64,000 nucleotides of DNA from Teratosphaeria epicoccoides (GCA_021401465.1 JADDMT010000003.1:645415-709414), one strand, 5' to 3'; shown: positions 52,086-63,236, counted from the first letter of the stretch. The notes: generated by a model not told the origin, from the letters alone. Numbers and translations are program-made.

Positions 52086-54063
52086 CAGACATGTGGCAGG
52101 AATATTCCAGAGGACAAGTGGCAGAAGACTGGGAGGAACAACAATTGAGCCTTCATCTGGCCCTGTCTTCCTTGTCAAGAGGCTTTCTTCCTACATTACA
52201 GTAATCCAGTCTGGAGCAGCTGCACTGGAAGAAGAACCGTGATTGCTTCTCTCGCACTAGATGATCGTCGTGGGCCACAACAGGGCAGCACGGATGCGTG
52301 GAAATTTTTGCAGCCGTCTGTGTGAGCTTGCGCCAGGGCTTCAGAACGTGGACAAGGTCGCTGCCAACTTATATCCTCACGGGAGATCAGCTCCACGCTG
52401 GCGCTTCGCTGGGACGACATCGGCAGAGGCTTCAGCAGTGAAGCATTTCAAACCCCCTAGCAGTGATTTGGAATTGAAATCCGTCGCTGGACTGGCTAAG
52501 CCGCATGCTATAAGCCAGTATGGAAGCTGGCACACAGCACAGGAAGGGCACGGAGCTTTCCATCACGACATCACTGGGTGGCGCTGCTACGCAGAAAATG
52601 TCGACGGCAGCCAAGCTTGGCTCCCGAGCATGAAGTGAATGTGGTATGCATTGCCTACCGCCCCGCACAACTAGCATCGCAGGACGGGTGGACATCCCCT
52701 TCATGGCGGACTTACGTTTCAGTACTTGTGGCAAGCTCTTGGTGAAGTCTGAGAGACATGATGGGAGCACACGTGGGTCTGGACCAAACGCTGTATGCTC
52801 GACCCCTGCCCGCATAAGCTGTGCGCCAGCACACTTGATGTAGCTCCAAGTACATAGACTTGTGCCTGCCGCACGTGCTTGTGCGAGGATTCATTGCAAG
52901 TTGTCACGATTCGCCTTCGTGTAAAACCGCCCAGCTGACATTTTGAGACGTACCATATACCCATATGCGACCATCCCACGCGATCGCCGCCAGCCCCTTG
53001 TCATATACCCATGAGCAGGCCAGACCTGATGCATGTAACAATAATCCCCGCGCACGAGCTCCAGGTGAAGGTGATTCACCTCGAAAGCACAGGGATTGCG
53101 CGGACATCAACTGTGGAGCCTCAGGCACCACACATAGCAATCCCGCTTTGGCTCGATCACGCAATTCTGTGGTGCGCAGCAGAACGCCTTCAACAACCAA
53201 TTAGAAACACGTTCTGCTCGAACCCCAGCGCAAATGCCGCCTAATTTTGACGCCTGTACATGCTAAATGGCGATACCCTCCATACCAGCACCCCACGATA
53301 CGGGGTCCAAAAACCCTGCGGTGGTTTGGGACGTCGAGGGTGTTGGAGGATGCGGAGGATGCGGAGGATGCTTGAGAAGCTGACGAGCTGGGTGTCCCAG
53401 ACTCCCCTTCTGCTCTCAGTATCCCGATCCCGGAGCTTCTGCGGGGCCCAAATGGAACCTCGAAACGATGGCATGTGCACCGAGGGAGAGACTGAGCGTG
53501 GTTTTCCGCTTGCAACTCGGAGCCCTACGAAGGTAATGCAACCTGCACGCCACCGTCCTGGTCTTGGGGATCCGCATCACTGCCGGCCTTTCCTTGTACA
53601 TACTGGCACAGCGCCGAGGACCCGAGACGTGGCGTGGCATGAGAACTCTGTGGCAAAGGCGCTCCCGGTCGCGGCTCAGATTGTGTTGAGCGCGCCCAAT
53701 CCGGGACGAGGTGATTGGTTGATTTTTGATGGAGGCACATGCATTTTTGCGCGGTCCGGGCAACGGGGTACCCACACGCTCCACACTCGTTACCTTCACA
53801 TGCCGCTTGGCTCATTGCTTTGCAGAGCCTTCCCGACTGGGAATCGCTTGTGAAGAGGTACTTAAGATCACAAACTCAAGAGCAAAGATTTGCTCCATAC
53901 ATCACCTACTCTGGCTTCACGGGAGAGTCTTGCTGCGAGGGACCAAGCACATCCTCCGTCCTTGGATCCACAAAAGGCGATTGCGTCAGGGGACCTGAAA
54001 TAGACGTTCTCAACACATTGCCGACTTTGACACGGGCATATCGACACAGCCAGCGAAAGCGAG
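52086..54063. other. Long intergenic region
   Basis: About 2 kb. Open frames at 52261-52638, 53260-53853 (plus) and 53201-53515 (minus) are present but lack motifs, and their composition does not favour either strand. A 9-bp unit (GAGGATGCG) is repeated three times near 53345-53371. The right end is the promoter of the sulfotransferase-like gene. Confidence 0.45.
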
Positions 54064-55517
54064 ATGTCGTCGAAACCCATCTTCGTAGCTACCCATCCAC
54101 GGGCATGCTCTACAGCATTCGAGAGGGTAGGTATCCTTCATTCCACTCCATCAATCAACCACTCATTTTCAGAAACCTCAACAATGACATCGTATCTTGC
54201 TCTTGCCAATATCAGGAGTCGGTAACGCTGATGTCGCGACAGGTCTTCATGACCCGCAGAGATACTCTGCAGACTATCCATGAGCCGTTTGGCGATGCTT
54301 ACTACTATGGCCCGGAGAGAATGGGCCGGAGATTCGAGGAAGACGAGGACCAAAGGCGGAAGTCTGGGTTCGCGAATTCGACATATCGGACCATTCTGGA
54401 TCGAATTGAACGGGAGTCGTCGGAGGTGGGTCGTAATTAAGTTCTGGTCGTCAGTCTCAGCAGAGGTGCAGCGCGCTGAAGCAGTTGCACTGAGCGGTGG
54501 CTCCCCCAAAACAATCTCGCTTGTACTGTGGCAGCCCATGCGAGCTGCAATGCGGATGATCAGCCAATAGCAAGTCTGGATCTCGCTGACAATGTTTCAG
54601 GGCAAGCGTGTGCTGATCAAAGACATGGCACAATACCTCGTTCCACCGTTCAACCAGCCATCCTACCTGGCTCCTAGCCTTCTCAAAATCAAGCGCGGCG
54701 TGGGCACGGAGGAAGAGCTCAACAGCAAGGGAGGTCTCGGCCTCACAACTGTGTCATCACCTCGTGACTCGGCGGTCTCTATCAGCGACTCCAGTAACGA
54801 GAAGCCGACAAAGAAGCCACCGTTCCCTTATGATACCCCCAGCGAGCCTGGCAACCCGACTGTGGTGCCCAAGGAGATCTTGGAAAGATTTCACTTTACC
54901 TTCTTGATCCGCCACCCAAGTCATTCCATTCCCAGCTACTACCGTTGTTGCATCGAGCCTCTGCTCGACCGCACAGGTTTTGCACCGTTCATGCCAGAGG
55001 AGGCTGGATACCACGAGCTCCGCCAAATGTTCGACTTCTTGAAGGGCAGCGGCTACGTCGGCCCCAAAGTCTGCAGCAATGATATCAAGGTCGACGGTCC
55101 AGAGAGCGGAGTCGAGATCTGCTTGATCGACGCTGACGACCTTCTGGACGACCCCGAGGGTATCATGAGACGCTACTGCCAGTCTGTCGGCATCGACTTC
55201 GAGCCAGAAATGCTGATCTGGGACGATGAGAAGGCGCACGAGTTTGCCAGGCGCCAGTTTTCCAAGTGGGATGGTTTCCACGATGATGCGATCAACTCCA
55301 AGGATCTCAAGCCCAGGCAACACGTGAGTCCCTCACAATCGAGATCCATCGGGACCTTGAACTGACCACTTTGCAGAAGCATACCAAGACCGAGGCTGAA
55401 ATGTACTCGGAATGGGTCGAGAAGTATGGCCAAGAGGCTGCCGATACCATCCGGACGACCGTGGCGGAGAATGTTGCAGACTACGAGTACTTGAAGCAGT
55501 TTTCAATCAAGGTCTAA
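54064..55517 (+). CDS. P-loop sulfotransferase-like protein
   Basis: Four exons: 54064-54126, 54243-54425, 54601-55323 and 55377-55517; introns of 116, 175 and 53 nt, all phase 0. About 369 residues. Exon 1 is MSSKPIFVATHPRACSTAFER, whose HPRACSTAF is the P-loop (phosphosulfate-binding) motif of the sulfotransferase fold. Exon 2 starts VFMTRRDTLQTIHEPFGDAY; exon 3 has GKRVLIKDMAQYLVPP and FHFTFLIRHPSHSIPSYYRC, the 3'-phosphate-binding RHP-x-S region. Exon 4 ends EYLKQFSIKV. Fungal members are often labelled P-loop NTPase or, wrongly, branched-chain aminotransferase-like. Sulfuryl transfer from PAPS is inferred from the fold; the acceptor is unknown. There is no signal peptide, so it is cytosolic. 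Confidence 0.85.
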
Positions 55518-55906
55518 GCGAAGACATGTCGCATAGGCCCGGTTGTCAACTGGTCATGGCCAGATACCTTCCTTCCATCGCGCTTCCCATAATGAGAGAA
55601 TTTGGATGATGACGAGGGAAAGGGACTGGCATTTCTTTGCAAAGTCAATGCCATCGCCAGCGCGGGGAAGAATGTTCTTGTGTGTTTAGGTGTGCCAGCT
55701 TCACGGCTTGCGGCTCTTACAATGGCGTGCTTCTTCCCAGTCACGTGTGTCTGCTGCAGATGTGATGGCGTCAGAGCAGAATACATGAATCCAAATACCT
55801 CTTGTACCATCAATGGGTTCGGAGCGTTCCACAGCAGACCTCCTATGCTCAGACACAAAACATAGTGATATTTTCTGCACCAAAAAACACAAGATAGATA
55901 CACAAC
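55518..55906. other. Intergenic
   Basis: No gene seen. The last 40 bp before the reductase ATG is A-rich, as is usual for a fungal leader. Confidence 0.5.
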
Positions 55907-56659
55907 ATGACCCTCAATACCCTCATCTTCGGCGGTAGCGGCAAAGTCGCGCGCCACATCACCCGTCTCTTAGCATCCGAGGGTCACACTGTTTACAGCA
56001 TCATCCGCAACCCGGAGCAGAAACCTGACATCGAAGCTCTGGGCGGCAAACCCATCGTGCAATCCATTGAGGAAAGCTCCGTCGACGATTTCGCCAAGAC
56101 TCTCAAAGACAACAACGTCCATGCCGTCATCTGGTCCGCGGGCGCCGGTGGGGGAAACCCGGAACGCACGAGGACTGTCGATCACGAGGGCGCGATCAAG
56201 TCCTTCGATGCGACTGCGCAAGCGGGCGTCAAGAGGTTCGTCATGGTGAGTGCGCTGGACGTGAGGGATCGGAAGGGGAAGCCGGAGCCAGAGTGGTATG
56301 ATGACGAGGATCGGGCGAGGAGTGAGAAGGTTTGGGGCTTTATCGGGCCGTACATGCACGCGAAATTTACGGCGGATAGGAATTTGGTGGTGGAGAATGC
56401 GAGGAGGGAGTTGGAGTACACGATTGTGAGGCCGGGTGGTTTGAGTCAGGATCCCGGGACGGGCAAGGTGGCGGCGGGGAAGGTGCATTTGAGTCGCATG
56501 GTGCCGAGGGAGGATGTGGCGAGGGTTGTCGTGCAGTGTTTGGTGAATGAGGGGACCAAGGGGTTGGCGTTTGATGTCGTGGGTGGCGAGACGCCGGTTA
56601 AAGACGCTGTCGAGGCGGTCGCGAAGGGAAGGGTGGATACGTTTGAAGGCCGGTACTGA
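55907..56659 (+). CDS. NAD(P)-binding atypical short-chain reductase (NmrA-like)
   Basis: Single exon, 250 residues, ATG at 55907. The Rossmann start NTLIFGGSGKVARHITRLLA has the GGxGxxxx pattern of atypical SDRs, followed by a basic residue (IIRNPEQ) suited to NADPH. VIWSAGAGGGNPERT, RFVMVSALDVRDRKG and EYTIVRPGGLSQDPG are the usual blocks. The YxxxK pair of classical SDRs is replaced by YMHAKFTADRNLV. It ends GRVDTFEGRY. Members act as NAD(P)H-dependent reductases or redox sensors; the substrate is unknown. A 3' fragment of a second copy lies at 58132-58191, in a duplicated block. Confidence 0.87.
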   Translation: MTLNTLIFGGSGKVARHITRLLASEGHTVYSIIRNPEQKPDIEALGGKPIVQSIEESSVDDFAKTLKDNNVHAVIWSAGAGGGNPERTRTVDHEGAIKSFDATAQAGVKRFVMVSALDVRDRKGKPEPEWYDDEDRARSEKVWGFIGPYMHAKFTADRNLVVENARRELEYTIVRPGGLSQDPGTGKVAAGKVHLSRMVPREDVARVVVQCLVNEGTKGLAFDVVGGETPVKDAVEAVAKGRVDTFEGRY

Positions 56660-57085
56660 ATGGCATTGTCTCCTCGTATGGCTCGGCCCACAGAACGTCA
56701 TGGATGGGTGATTGAAGGTGGTCAGCTCGCTGTTTCGGGTTGGAAAAGTGTTGTCGAGTAAGCTACTTCGCCATATATTCCCACTAAGCATCACCATGGA
56801 AGCGTCAAAGCACTTCAGCCAAGAGAACCCCGAAGCGCAGTCGACGAAATGTCAAAGTTTCAGCAGGGCCATAGGGCCAAAGTCAGAGGACTTCGGCCAG
56901 GCTTTCCTGCTCTACATAGCCCAGGGAATGAATGAGAGGAAATCCCCGATCGGCAGCATCCGCAGTGCCCCACGGGTGGTCATGTATGTCGGCGCAGCTA
57001 GATAGTCGTCAGAGATTGCTTTGCCGAGCTGGAGCTTTGGGAACCACATACCTCATGTCGAAGACCAGGATGACCTGCCGATGCC
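56660..57085. other. Intergenic between convergent genes
   Basis: No gene seen; 3' flanks of the reductase (plus) and of family member 1 (minus). Confidence 0.5.
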
Positions 57086-57637
57086 CTAGAAGTCGGTGCT
57101 GCCGCCTTTTGAGCAGCGCCAGCTACCCGAGCCATAAGACTCGGCCTCATCGTACTCCCTCTTGATCTTCTTGCCGAAGAACGAGAATCCTGGCACCTGC
57201 GCTGCTGACTCCGCCACGCCCTCTGCCGCCGCCTCCTTCGCCTCCTTCTGCCATCTCTCCACGATGTCCGACGCAAACATGTGGTGGCCGATTCACGCTT
57301 GCTTGCAGCAGAGCATCTGCGCGATCTTGAGAGCAAGATGCGCTCGTTGGCGACAGCAATTGGAACCGAGATAGTGGAACTTCTTGAGAGACTCGATGGC
57401 GTGACGGACTGTGATGTCTTTGCCGCAGCGGAAGCCTTTCAGAGTGGTGGCGCAGCAATGAGTGTCGCTGGCCTCCCTGGCAACGATGGTGTTGAGCATA
57501 GCCAGGTAGACTTTGTGCTCTGGTTGGGCGGTGGGAAAGATGCGGTCGAATGCTCGAGGCTCCAGGTCTCTCCAGTCACTACGCTTCTTGGAGCAGCGAC
57601 GGTAGTCGTCGTCGTACGTGTTCTTGCGCTTAGACAT
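57086..57637 (-). pseudogene. Unrecognised 'MSKRK' family, copy 1, with premature TGA
   Basis: The ATG at 57637 starts MSKRKNTYDDDYRRCSKKRS. The frame runs 114 codons to IAQMLCCKQA, then a TGA at 57293-57295. In the same frame the protein continues IGHHMFASDIVERWQKEAKE and ends GSWRCSKGGSTDF at 57086. Compared with copy 2 at 59412-58610, the stretch from CC to the RW pair aligns with no gap (18 residues in each) and the TGA stands opposite an Arg, so CGA to TGA is the likely lesion. Shared features are the basic start, a Pro-Glu-x3-Tyr element, GKD, the CC pair and the RW-x2-EA helix. No known domain is recognised; the basic N-terminus could be a nuclear signal. Confidence 0.6.
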
Positions 57638-58131
57638 GTTGACCGTTTGGTGTGGATTGTGTAGTCAAGCTGTATGGTAGCGAAGCTGGAGGCCGCAATG
57701 GTACTCGCGGTGTGCATGGCTGGCGGCAAGACCACAGTTCAGCCTTCATTTCTGCACACAGTCAGCACATGCTATTGCGATCAACAGAACGACGGAAAGC
57801 ATTTGGGAGGGCGCAAGATACATACTGGAGCCTCGTTAAAGGTTGACATCTGTTGCAGACAATCTGCACGCAGTTGCCAAGTTGAGTACGAATGGAATTC
57901 CTTGAAGAAGTAAAAGCTGCTGTGACACATGATTTGGCAGTAGGCTGCAGACACCGTGGTCTGAGACAGATTCACAAGCACATGAAAGAAGAAGCCTTCT
58001 GCTGAAACGCTAGTCTAGGCTCAATGAGGATCTCTTGGAAGTACATGTGGGAACGCTGCAATCACATGCTGTTCTTGGGGACCGCATGCTACTTTGTTGG
58101 CTACTGGAAAAAGCTGTGCCGGGCACGCGGA
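57638..58131. other. Intergenic within the duplicated block
   Basis: Lies where the body of the second reductase copy would be expected, but no reductase motif remains here. The plus-strand frame 58024-58305 covers the surviving 3' fragment. Confidence 0.4.
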
Positions 58132-58191
58132 GATGCAAAAACGGCAGAGGCGGTGACGAGGAAGAGGGTTGATATGTTCAGGGGGAGGTAT
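58132..58191 (+). pseudogene. 3' fragment of a second reductase gene
   Basis: The translated stretch TAEAVTRKRVDMFRGRY matches the C-terminus of the intact reductase at 55907-56659 (AVEAVAKGRVDTFEGRY): ten of 17 positions are identical with no gap, and the codons align in the same frame. Only this end is recognisable. It lies the same way round relative to copy 2 of the MSKRK family as the intact reductase does to copy 1. Confidence 0.6.
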
Positions 58192-58609
58192 CTAGACCAC
58201 GGCCTACGAGCCCCTCTGCATCTGCATGATACGGGCTGGTCATTGCCTGAGCGCCAGCGTGGGCCTAAGCAGAGGTATTCTCCCAGAATATCAGTGCTGA
58301 AGTAGCGCAACATGACAGCGAACCATGGAGCAACGGGGGCCTTTTCATAGCGTGTCGAGCCTCTTTGGATGCACCGGCCACAGGATCCCACCACATGGCC
58401 ATCCGCATTGACTGCTTGACGGCAATCGGCGGCTTGCGCTGGCCCCTTTCCAACGCAATAGTAACAAGGCAAATCGACCCTTGGCACCCCGTTCTCTTGT
58501 GCTCTGCCAATTCTCGAGTGTAACAACATTGCTCGCGGTCAGAAGCAACATCCCATTCCTCAAGCGAGACCGACAACTAGCGGGGAGCCTGCTGCGGCCG
58601 GTTATGGAA
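58192..58609. other. Intergenic
   Basis: No gene seen between the reductase fragment and the 3' end of copy 2. Confidence 0.45.
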
Positions 58610-59412
58610 TCAGTTCCCGCAAATTTGACGAGATGAGCGACGAGGAGGTGTAGCCGGAGCCACCGGCGCCTTCGCAACTTCTGGCCCAACCTGCGCCTCC
58701 TCTTCCGCTTGCCTTTTGCGCTTCGTGGTAGGAGCCTCTTTCTTCACTTAGGGCGGCTCCTCGTCATCATCAGCATCGCCTTGTCGATGCATGACATTCT
58801 TGAAGCCTTCGCCAGCCCTGGCCTGGTTGCCGACCCCGGCACCTTGAGCCTGACCACCTTCATCCTAGGCACACCGATCGCCGGAGACGAATCCACCCCC
58901 GTCTCAATGTCATTACTGACTTCCTCACAACAGCTAACGTCCTTTTGATCGCTCACGCTCGTGCTCTGTACCCCTCTCGCCACCCGGGACTTCGCGTGCG
59001 CAGCCTCGCGCTCCGCAGTCTCTGCCTCCTCCTTCCATCTGCTGACGATGATGAAAGCCTGGCTCTTATTGTCTCCGCGTGATGACCTACAGCAAGCACA
59101 CTGCACAACTTGAAGCAGGATATTATGGGTCTCGAAGGCACCTGAGCCTAGAGACCTGATCAACTCTATGGTCTGATTGAGGGAGCGATCATATGGATTG
59201 TCTTTGCCGAAACGTGCATGGCCATCCGCTGCGATACAACGCTTTGTGATTGCTTCCATCATGATGATCCTCGTCAGCTGGCCGATGTATGTCGCCTGCT
59301 CGGGCCCTAAATTTGGGTAGAGACGGGTAAGAATTGGGTGCTGGAGGTCGGAGCGTTTCCTCATCTTGCTTTCGCGACCGCTGGGATCGAAGACTGCTTT
59401 GCGTTTCGACAT
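58610..59412 (-). pseudogene. Unrecognised 'MSKRK' family, copy 2, with frameshift and TAA
   Basis: The ATG at 59412 starts MSKRKAVFDPSGRESKMRKR; the frame is open for 222 codons to 58744. Near 58835 (inside a CCCCGG run) the coding sense moves to another frame: after VVRLKVPG the shifted frame reads VGNQARAGEGFKNVMHRQGD and DADDDEEPP, meets a TAA at 58748-58750, and continues VKKEAPTTKRKRQAEEEAQV to a TGA at 58610-58612. A single-base loss plus a CAA-to-TAA change would explain this. The basic KRKR tail supports a nuclear protein. If only the uninterrupted 222-codon frame is used, a shorter protein could still be made. No known domain is recognised. Confidence 0.6.
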
Positions 59413-59982
59413 ATTGAGCGGCCGAACTCGAATATCGAACTTGTCGGTTTTGCTGAAGATTTGTGGTTGTGGAGCTGGTGCCAATTTCTGCATAGAACAT
59501 CACATGCAAGCCCGAATCCTCCGGTCGGGCTGCTGCAGGACACCATTGGGCGAGTGATGAGCCGCTCTCAAGCAGAACCTGTCGAGGCAGACTTGACTGT
59601 CACCATGACTCGACTGCGCATACTCGGAGAATCCAGTGCTTCCGGCAGTCGTGGTCACACGTTCCTGGTACTCGGCCTCCCACGAGCAATAGAATAGACT
59701 AGCCAGTGTTCAGACGAGCCAGTGTTACGTGCACGCCAACCATATAGGGAGCATTGACGCAGGGGAGTTGTGAAGTCTTGAGCTACGATTCGACATATCC
59801 GATCATCAGAGCAAGTGGCGATCAGGAAGCAAGGCCGGACTCTGGCGGCGATTGCTGCAAGCTATGCTACGACAGCCTGCTGAGGAGTCCATAATTTGAG
59901 GAAATGTGTCATTCGCAAGGCTATCTCGAAATCGCCACGCCTTGCCGGCTTTTCCAGGCCAAGCAAGTCAGCCGGTAGTATG
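59413..59982. other. Intergenic
   Basis: Upstream of copy 2; no gene seen. Borders the minisatellite. Confidence 0.45.
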
Positions 59983-60163
59983 GCCAAAGCACACCTCGAT
60001 CCCTAGGCCGAATGCAGACGGTACACGGCCAAAGCACACCTCGATCCCCAGGCCGAACGCAGACGGTAGTATGGCCAAAGCACACCAAAATCCCCAGGTC
60101 GATTGCAGACGGTACATGGCCAAAGCACAACTTAATCCCCAGACCGAACGCAGACGGCACGAC
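59983..60163. repeat. 45-bp minisatellite, four units
   Basis: Direct repeat units start at 59983, 60028, 60074 and 60119 (45, 46, 45 and about 45 bp). Each begins GCCAAAGCACA and has GCAGACGG near its end. Units 1 and 2 are almost identical; units 3 and 4 differ in the centre. Because the period is close to a multiple of three, long open frames appear on both strands across it; I do not take these as genes. Confidence 0.85.
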
Positions 60164-60493
60164 CAGCTCTCGGACCCTTCGAGCCTCCGCGAGATCACCC
60201 GAGCCCGAACGCGACAGCATCGACAGCTGAGCAGCGGAAGGTCGGAAGACCAACCCTCAGCCTCATTCTTGCTTCCCCCGCGTAAGTACGTAGAAGAAAG
60301 AAAAGCCCGTGCCATCTCTGTCGTCAAGTCAGGGATTCTCAAGATTTGTTTGCATGAGACCGAAATGATGAATGTCGATATAAGAAAAGCGGAAATCGCG
60401 CTTGAAAAGAAAAGTGGATGGGGGACGACTGATTGCCGAGAAGCCTGGTCTCATTTCGGAAAAACCAGAGCCCAAGACGGAAGGGGAAAAATG
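60164..60493. other. Intergenic
   Basis: 330 bp downstream of the minisatellite and beyond the 3' end of the decarboxylase gene. No gene seen. Confidence 0.5.
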
Positions 60494-62219
60494 TCATGCA
60501 TCATCCTCCTCCTCCTCCTCCACCACCCACCCAATCTTCTCGCCCACCTTGAGTTTCTGCCCTTTCTCAATACACCACTTCCACCCCCCCTTCCTCGCCG
60601 CGGCCTGCACGCCAGCCCCGACACCCCAGCCCTCGTCGAAGGTCGGTCGTCGGCCCTTCGGCGCTTCGAAGACCATGACGATGGTGCTGCCCAGCTGGAA
60701 TCCGCCCATTTCGTCGCCCTTCTTGAGCGGGTGGCCGCCCAACACCGGCGACGATGCCGCGTACGTGGCTTCTGCGTAGCCCGGGTACGGCTCGCCTCGT
60801 TCCTGGGCGAGTTCAGCCGCACGATCGGCGAGGGTGTCGGTCAAGAGGCTGTTGGTCCTCAGTTCGCGGTCGAAATTGATGACGATGGAGCCGACGTTGG
60901 TGGCGCCGACGGGGGTGTAGGAGAAGAAGCCGTATTTCCATCTGCCTAGCAATACGACTCGCTCATTCAGCGTGAACAGTCCGGGGAGATTCTTCACGAG
61001 GAAGGGAGAGACGCTGTACAGTTCCCCGGCGAAATGCCGTCTCGATTCGACCACCCAGGAGACGGGCGAGTGGAAGCGGTGGTAGTCTCCCGGCGCGAGG
61101 TAGACGACGCAGTAATAGAGGGCGGTCGGGATGTTCCCTCGGTCCTCTCGGGTGGAGGCCGGGTGGTCCCATGGCTTCTGCGCAGCCGGACCGAGCGACA
61201 GATCGGCGGCGACGACGGTTTCGGATGCGTTGGCGGACGCCGTACTTTGATCGGTCGAGGCGATGGGTGGTTGGGAGCTGGATGGGCGGCCATGGCGGTG
61301 CTCGTTGATGGAGCTGGGGGCTGGGGAGGGATGAGGGCGGCCCGAGAGGAGGTTGGGGAGGGTGTAAGAGATGCCGTTCACGCGGGCGAACTCTTCGTCC
61401 GCTCTGATAGCGTCTTCGTCGCCTTGCTTCCGACATTCCGCTGACGGGTGAGGAGCGGCGGGGGGGGCGTGGGCGAGGTTGCTGGGGGCGGATCCATTTC
61501 CGGACCCCGCGGCTTGTTGGCCCAGCAAGGCGTCGAGATGATAGGTCACGCCTTTCACCTGCTCGACCTCGCCATGCTCGATGAAGCCGAACTGGACGAC
61601 TGTGCCGTCGGCGGGGGAAACGAGGGTGTTGGGGCGTGGGTCGACGGGGCGGAGGCCAGGTTTGAGGGCGCGGTAGAAGAATTCGGAGAGGTTGCGGTAG
61701 GCGCGCAGGTCGGACTCGGAGGCTTCGTCGAAGTTGACGCCGAAGAGGTAGCCGTAGAGTGTGAAGCCGGGGATGCGGAGGGGCTCGGGGATGGTGAGAC
61801 TGTTGAACCAGCCCCACCACCTGCTGAGGGCTTTGAGGGGGATGGTGCTCATGATCTGCACGCTCCACGGGCCGGAGGGGCGGATCCGTTCTCGGCGTTT
61901 GGGTCTCTATATCCGGTAGGGGGTGGGTCACGGTCAGCCGAAGTGGTTGAGTCATGTCGATGGACTGTGTTGGTTGCATACGAGACTGCCCTCTCCCTCC
62001 TCACGCTGTCGCTCCCCCGCCACCGCATCATCGCTCCTTCCGCTCCGCCTCCCGTCTGGCTGCTCCTGCCGCAACGTCCGCTCTCGCACGCGGTAGAAGT
62101 GGCAGACGGCCAGGAAGGCGATGCCCAGCGTGATGGGGATGGGCCGCCAGACGACCTTGGTGCCGCGCCAGGCGGTGCGGGCTCGGGATGCGAACGACTC
62201 TTTGCGGTGTTTGGGTGAC

Positions 62220-62254
<35 letters not shown>

Positions 62255-62317
62255 CGATGCGCGGACGTGACATGGAGATGGTGTTCGGAGGATGGTTCGG
62301 CGGGTGAGTGAGGCCAT
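60494..62317 (-). CDS. PSD1: Mitochondrial phosphatidylserine decarboxylase
   Basis: Two exons: 62317-61982 and 61906-60494, with a 75-nt phase-0 intron (GTATGC, CTGAC branch); about 582 residues. Exon 1 starts MASLTRRTILRTPSPCHVRA, a mitochondrial presequence, then 11 consecutive His, then a membrane segment (WRPIPITLGIAFLAVCHFY). After splicing, RPSGPWSVQIMSTIPLKALS leads into the catalytic domain: YLFGVNFDEASESDLRAYRN, LVSPADGTVVQFG, APGDYHRFHSPVSW, and the self-cleavage LGST in FQLGSTIVMVFEAPKG, where the Ser becomes the pyruvoyl group. It converts phosphatidylserine to phosphatidylethanolamine at the inner membrane. A Ser/Pro/Ala-rich insert (about residues 235-330) interrupts the domain. 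Confidence 0.93.
62221..62254. repeat. Trinucleotide repeat coding for poly-His in PSD1
   Basis: Eleven GAT/ATG repeats on the plus strand, read as CAT codons on the minus strand, giving an uninterrupted His tract between the presequence and the membrane segment of PSD1. Confidence 0.9.
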
Positions 62318-63060
62318 CGTGGCTGGATTCGGATGGAGAAATCATGATGCGATGATGGTCGGGGAGGAATGTCGAAAGTGGCAGTGACCCGTGACGTCGG
62401 CCAATTTGAGGCTAAGGACGGCGGTCCACATGTGCCAGTTCCACATGAGGGGTGTGCTCAGCTTACGCCCATATGAAGAATTAACCATCTGACACCTGTA
62501 TAGGCCTATCTATCTATCAACAATACTCAATCAGTGCTAATATCGTTGTTGTTATCACTATGACACCTGTGATAATGAACTAATTATACTAGTGTAAGTA
62601 TGTGTAGGAAGCTATAGCTACTAGTATCTACTATGCTAAAGCCTAGGAGATAATCATGTAAGAAGAATAGAGAATTATTAATCGTAGTTACCTTGCAAGG
62701 TAGCTTAATAATTAGGGCTTCTATAAATATATACCCTATATTAGAGGTAATGTCATAGTAAAGCTTAACTACCTTATAGAGGACTAGGATAGTACTAGTA
62801 GTCTACTAATAAGGAGATGCTTAATATATTGTCTACTAATATATATAATATAAGCTATAGATTGTTATAGTAGTAACTTATTACCCTTAGTAATAAGATA
62901 AAGCTTACCCTTCTTTAAGTAGTATAGAGTCTTAACCCTATAGTGTCATGAGTGTCAGGAGTACTGTCCGGAGTACTGTAGGATACAGGATCATGTAGGT
63001 CCTAAGTGCTATGAGTCATAGTACTGTCATAGGAGTACTATGAGTCATAGGCATAGTCAT

Positions 63061-63236
63061 AGAAGAAAGGATCTGTCATGTAAGGACAGATCCCCGGATC
63101 TGTAGGGTTAGTCTACAGATCCATGGGCTTGCAAGGAAGAAGGGATCTGTCACGTGATGACAGACCCTTAGATCTGTAGGGTTAGTCTACAGATCTATAG
63201 ACACGGATCTGTCAGGTCTGTCGACAGATCTAACAG
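63061..63236. repeat. Duplicated hairpin block in the putative LTR
   Basis: A unit of about 65 bp occurs at 63061-63126 and again, with a few changes, at 63137-63200. Each unit holds two palindromes: one on GGATCTGTCA and one of the form GATCTGTA-loop-TACAGATC, with the loop GGGTTAGTC identical in both. A third partial GGATCTGTC hairpin follows to 63236. It probably lies in U3/R of the retroelement. Confidence 0.8.

Noticed and set aside
59906..60949. Long plus-strand frame across the minisatellite and PSD1 3' end
   Set aside because: Openness comes from the 45-bp period and from antisense PSD1 codons; no coherent protein.
61448..62218. 256-codon plus-strand frame opposite PSD1
   Set aside because: It is Gly/Glu/Val-rich, has no motif and lies wholly antisense to the firm PSD1 exons and intron; a shadow of GC-rich codons.
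62221..62254. Poly-His tag from a cloning vector
   Set aside because: The tract is made of pure CAT repeats inside a native mitochondrial gene with natural flanks; no vector sequence is present.
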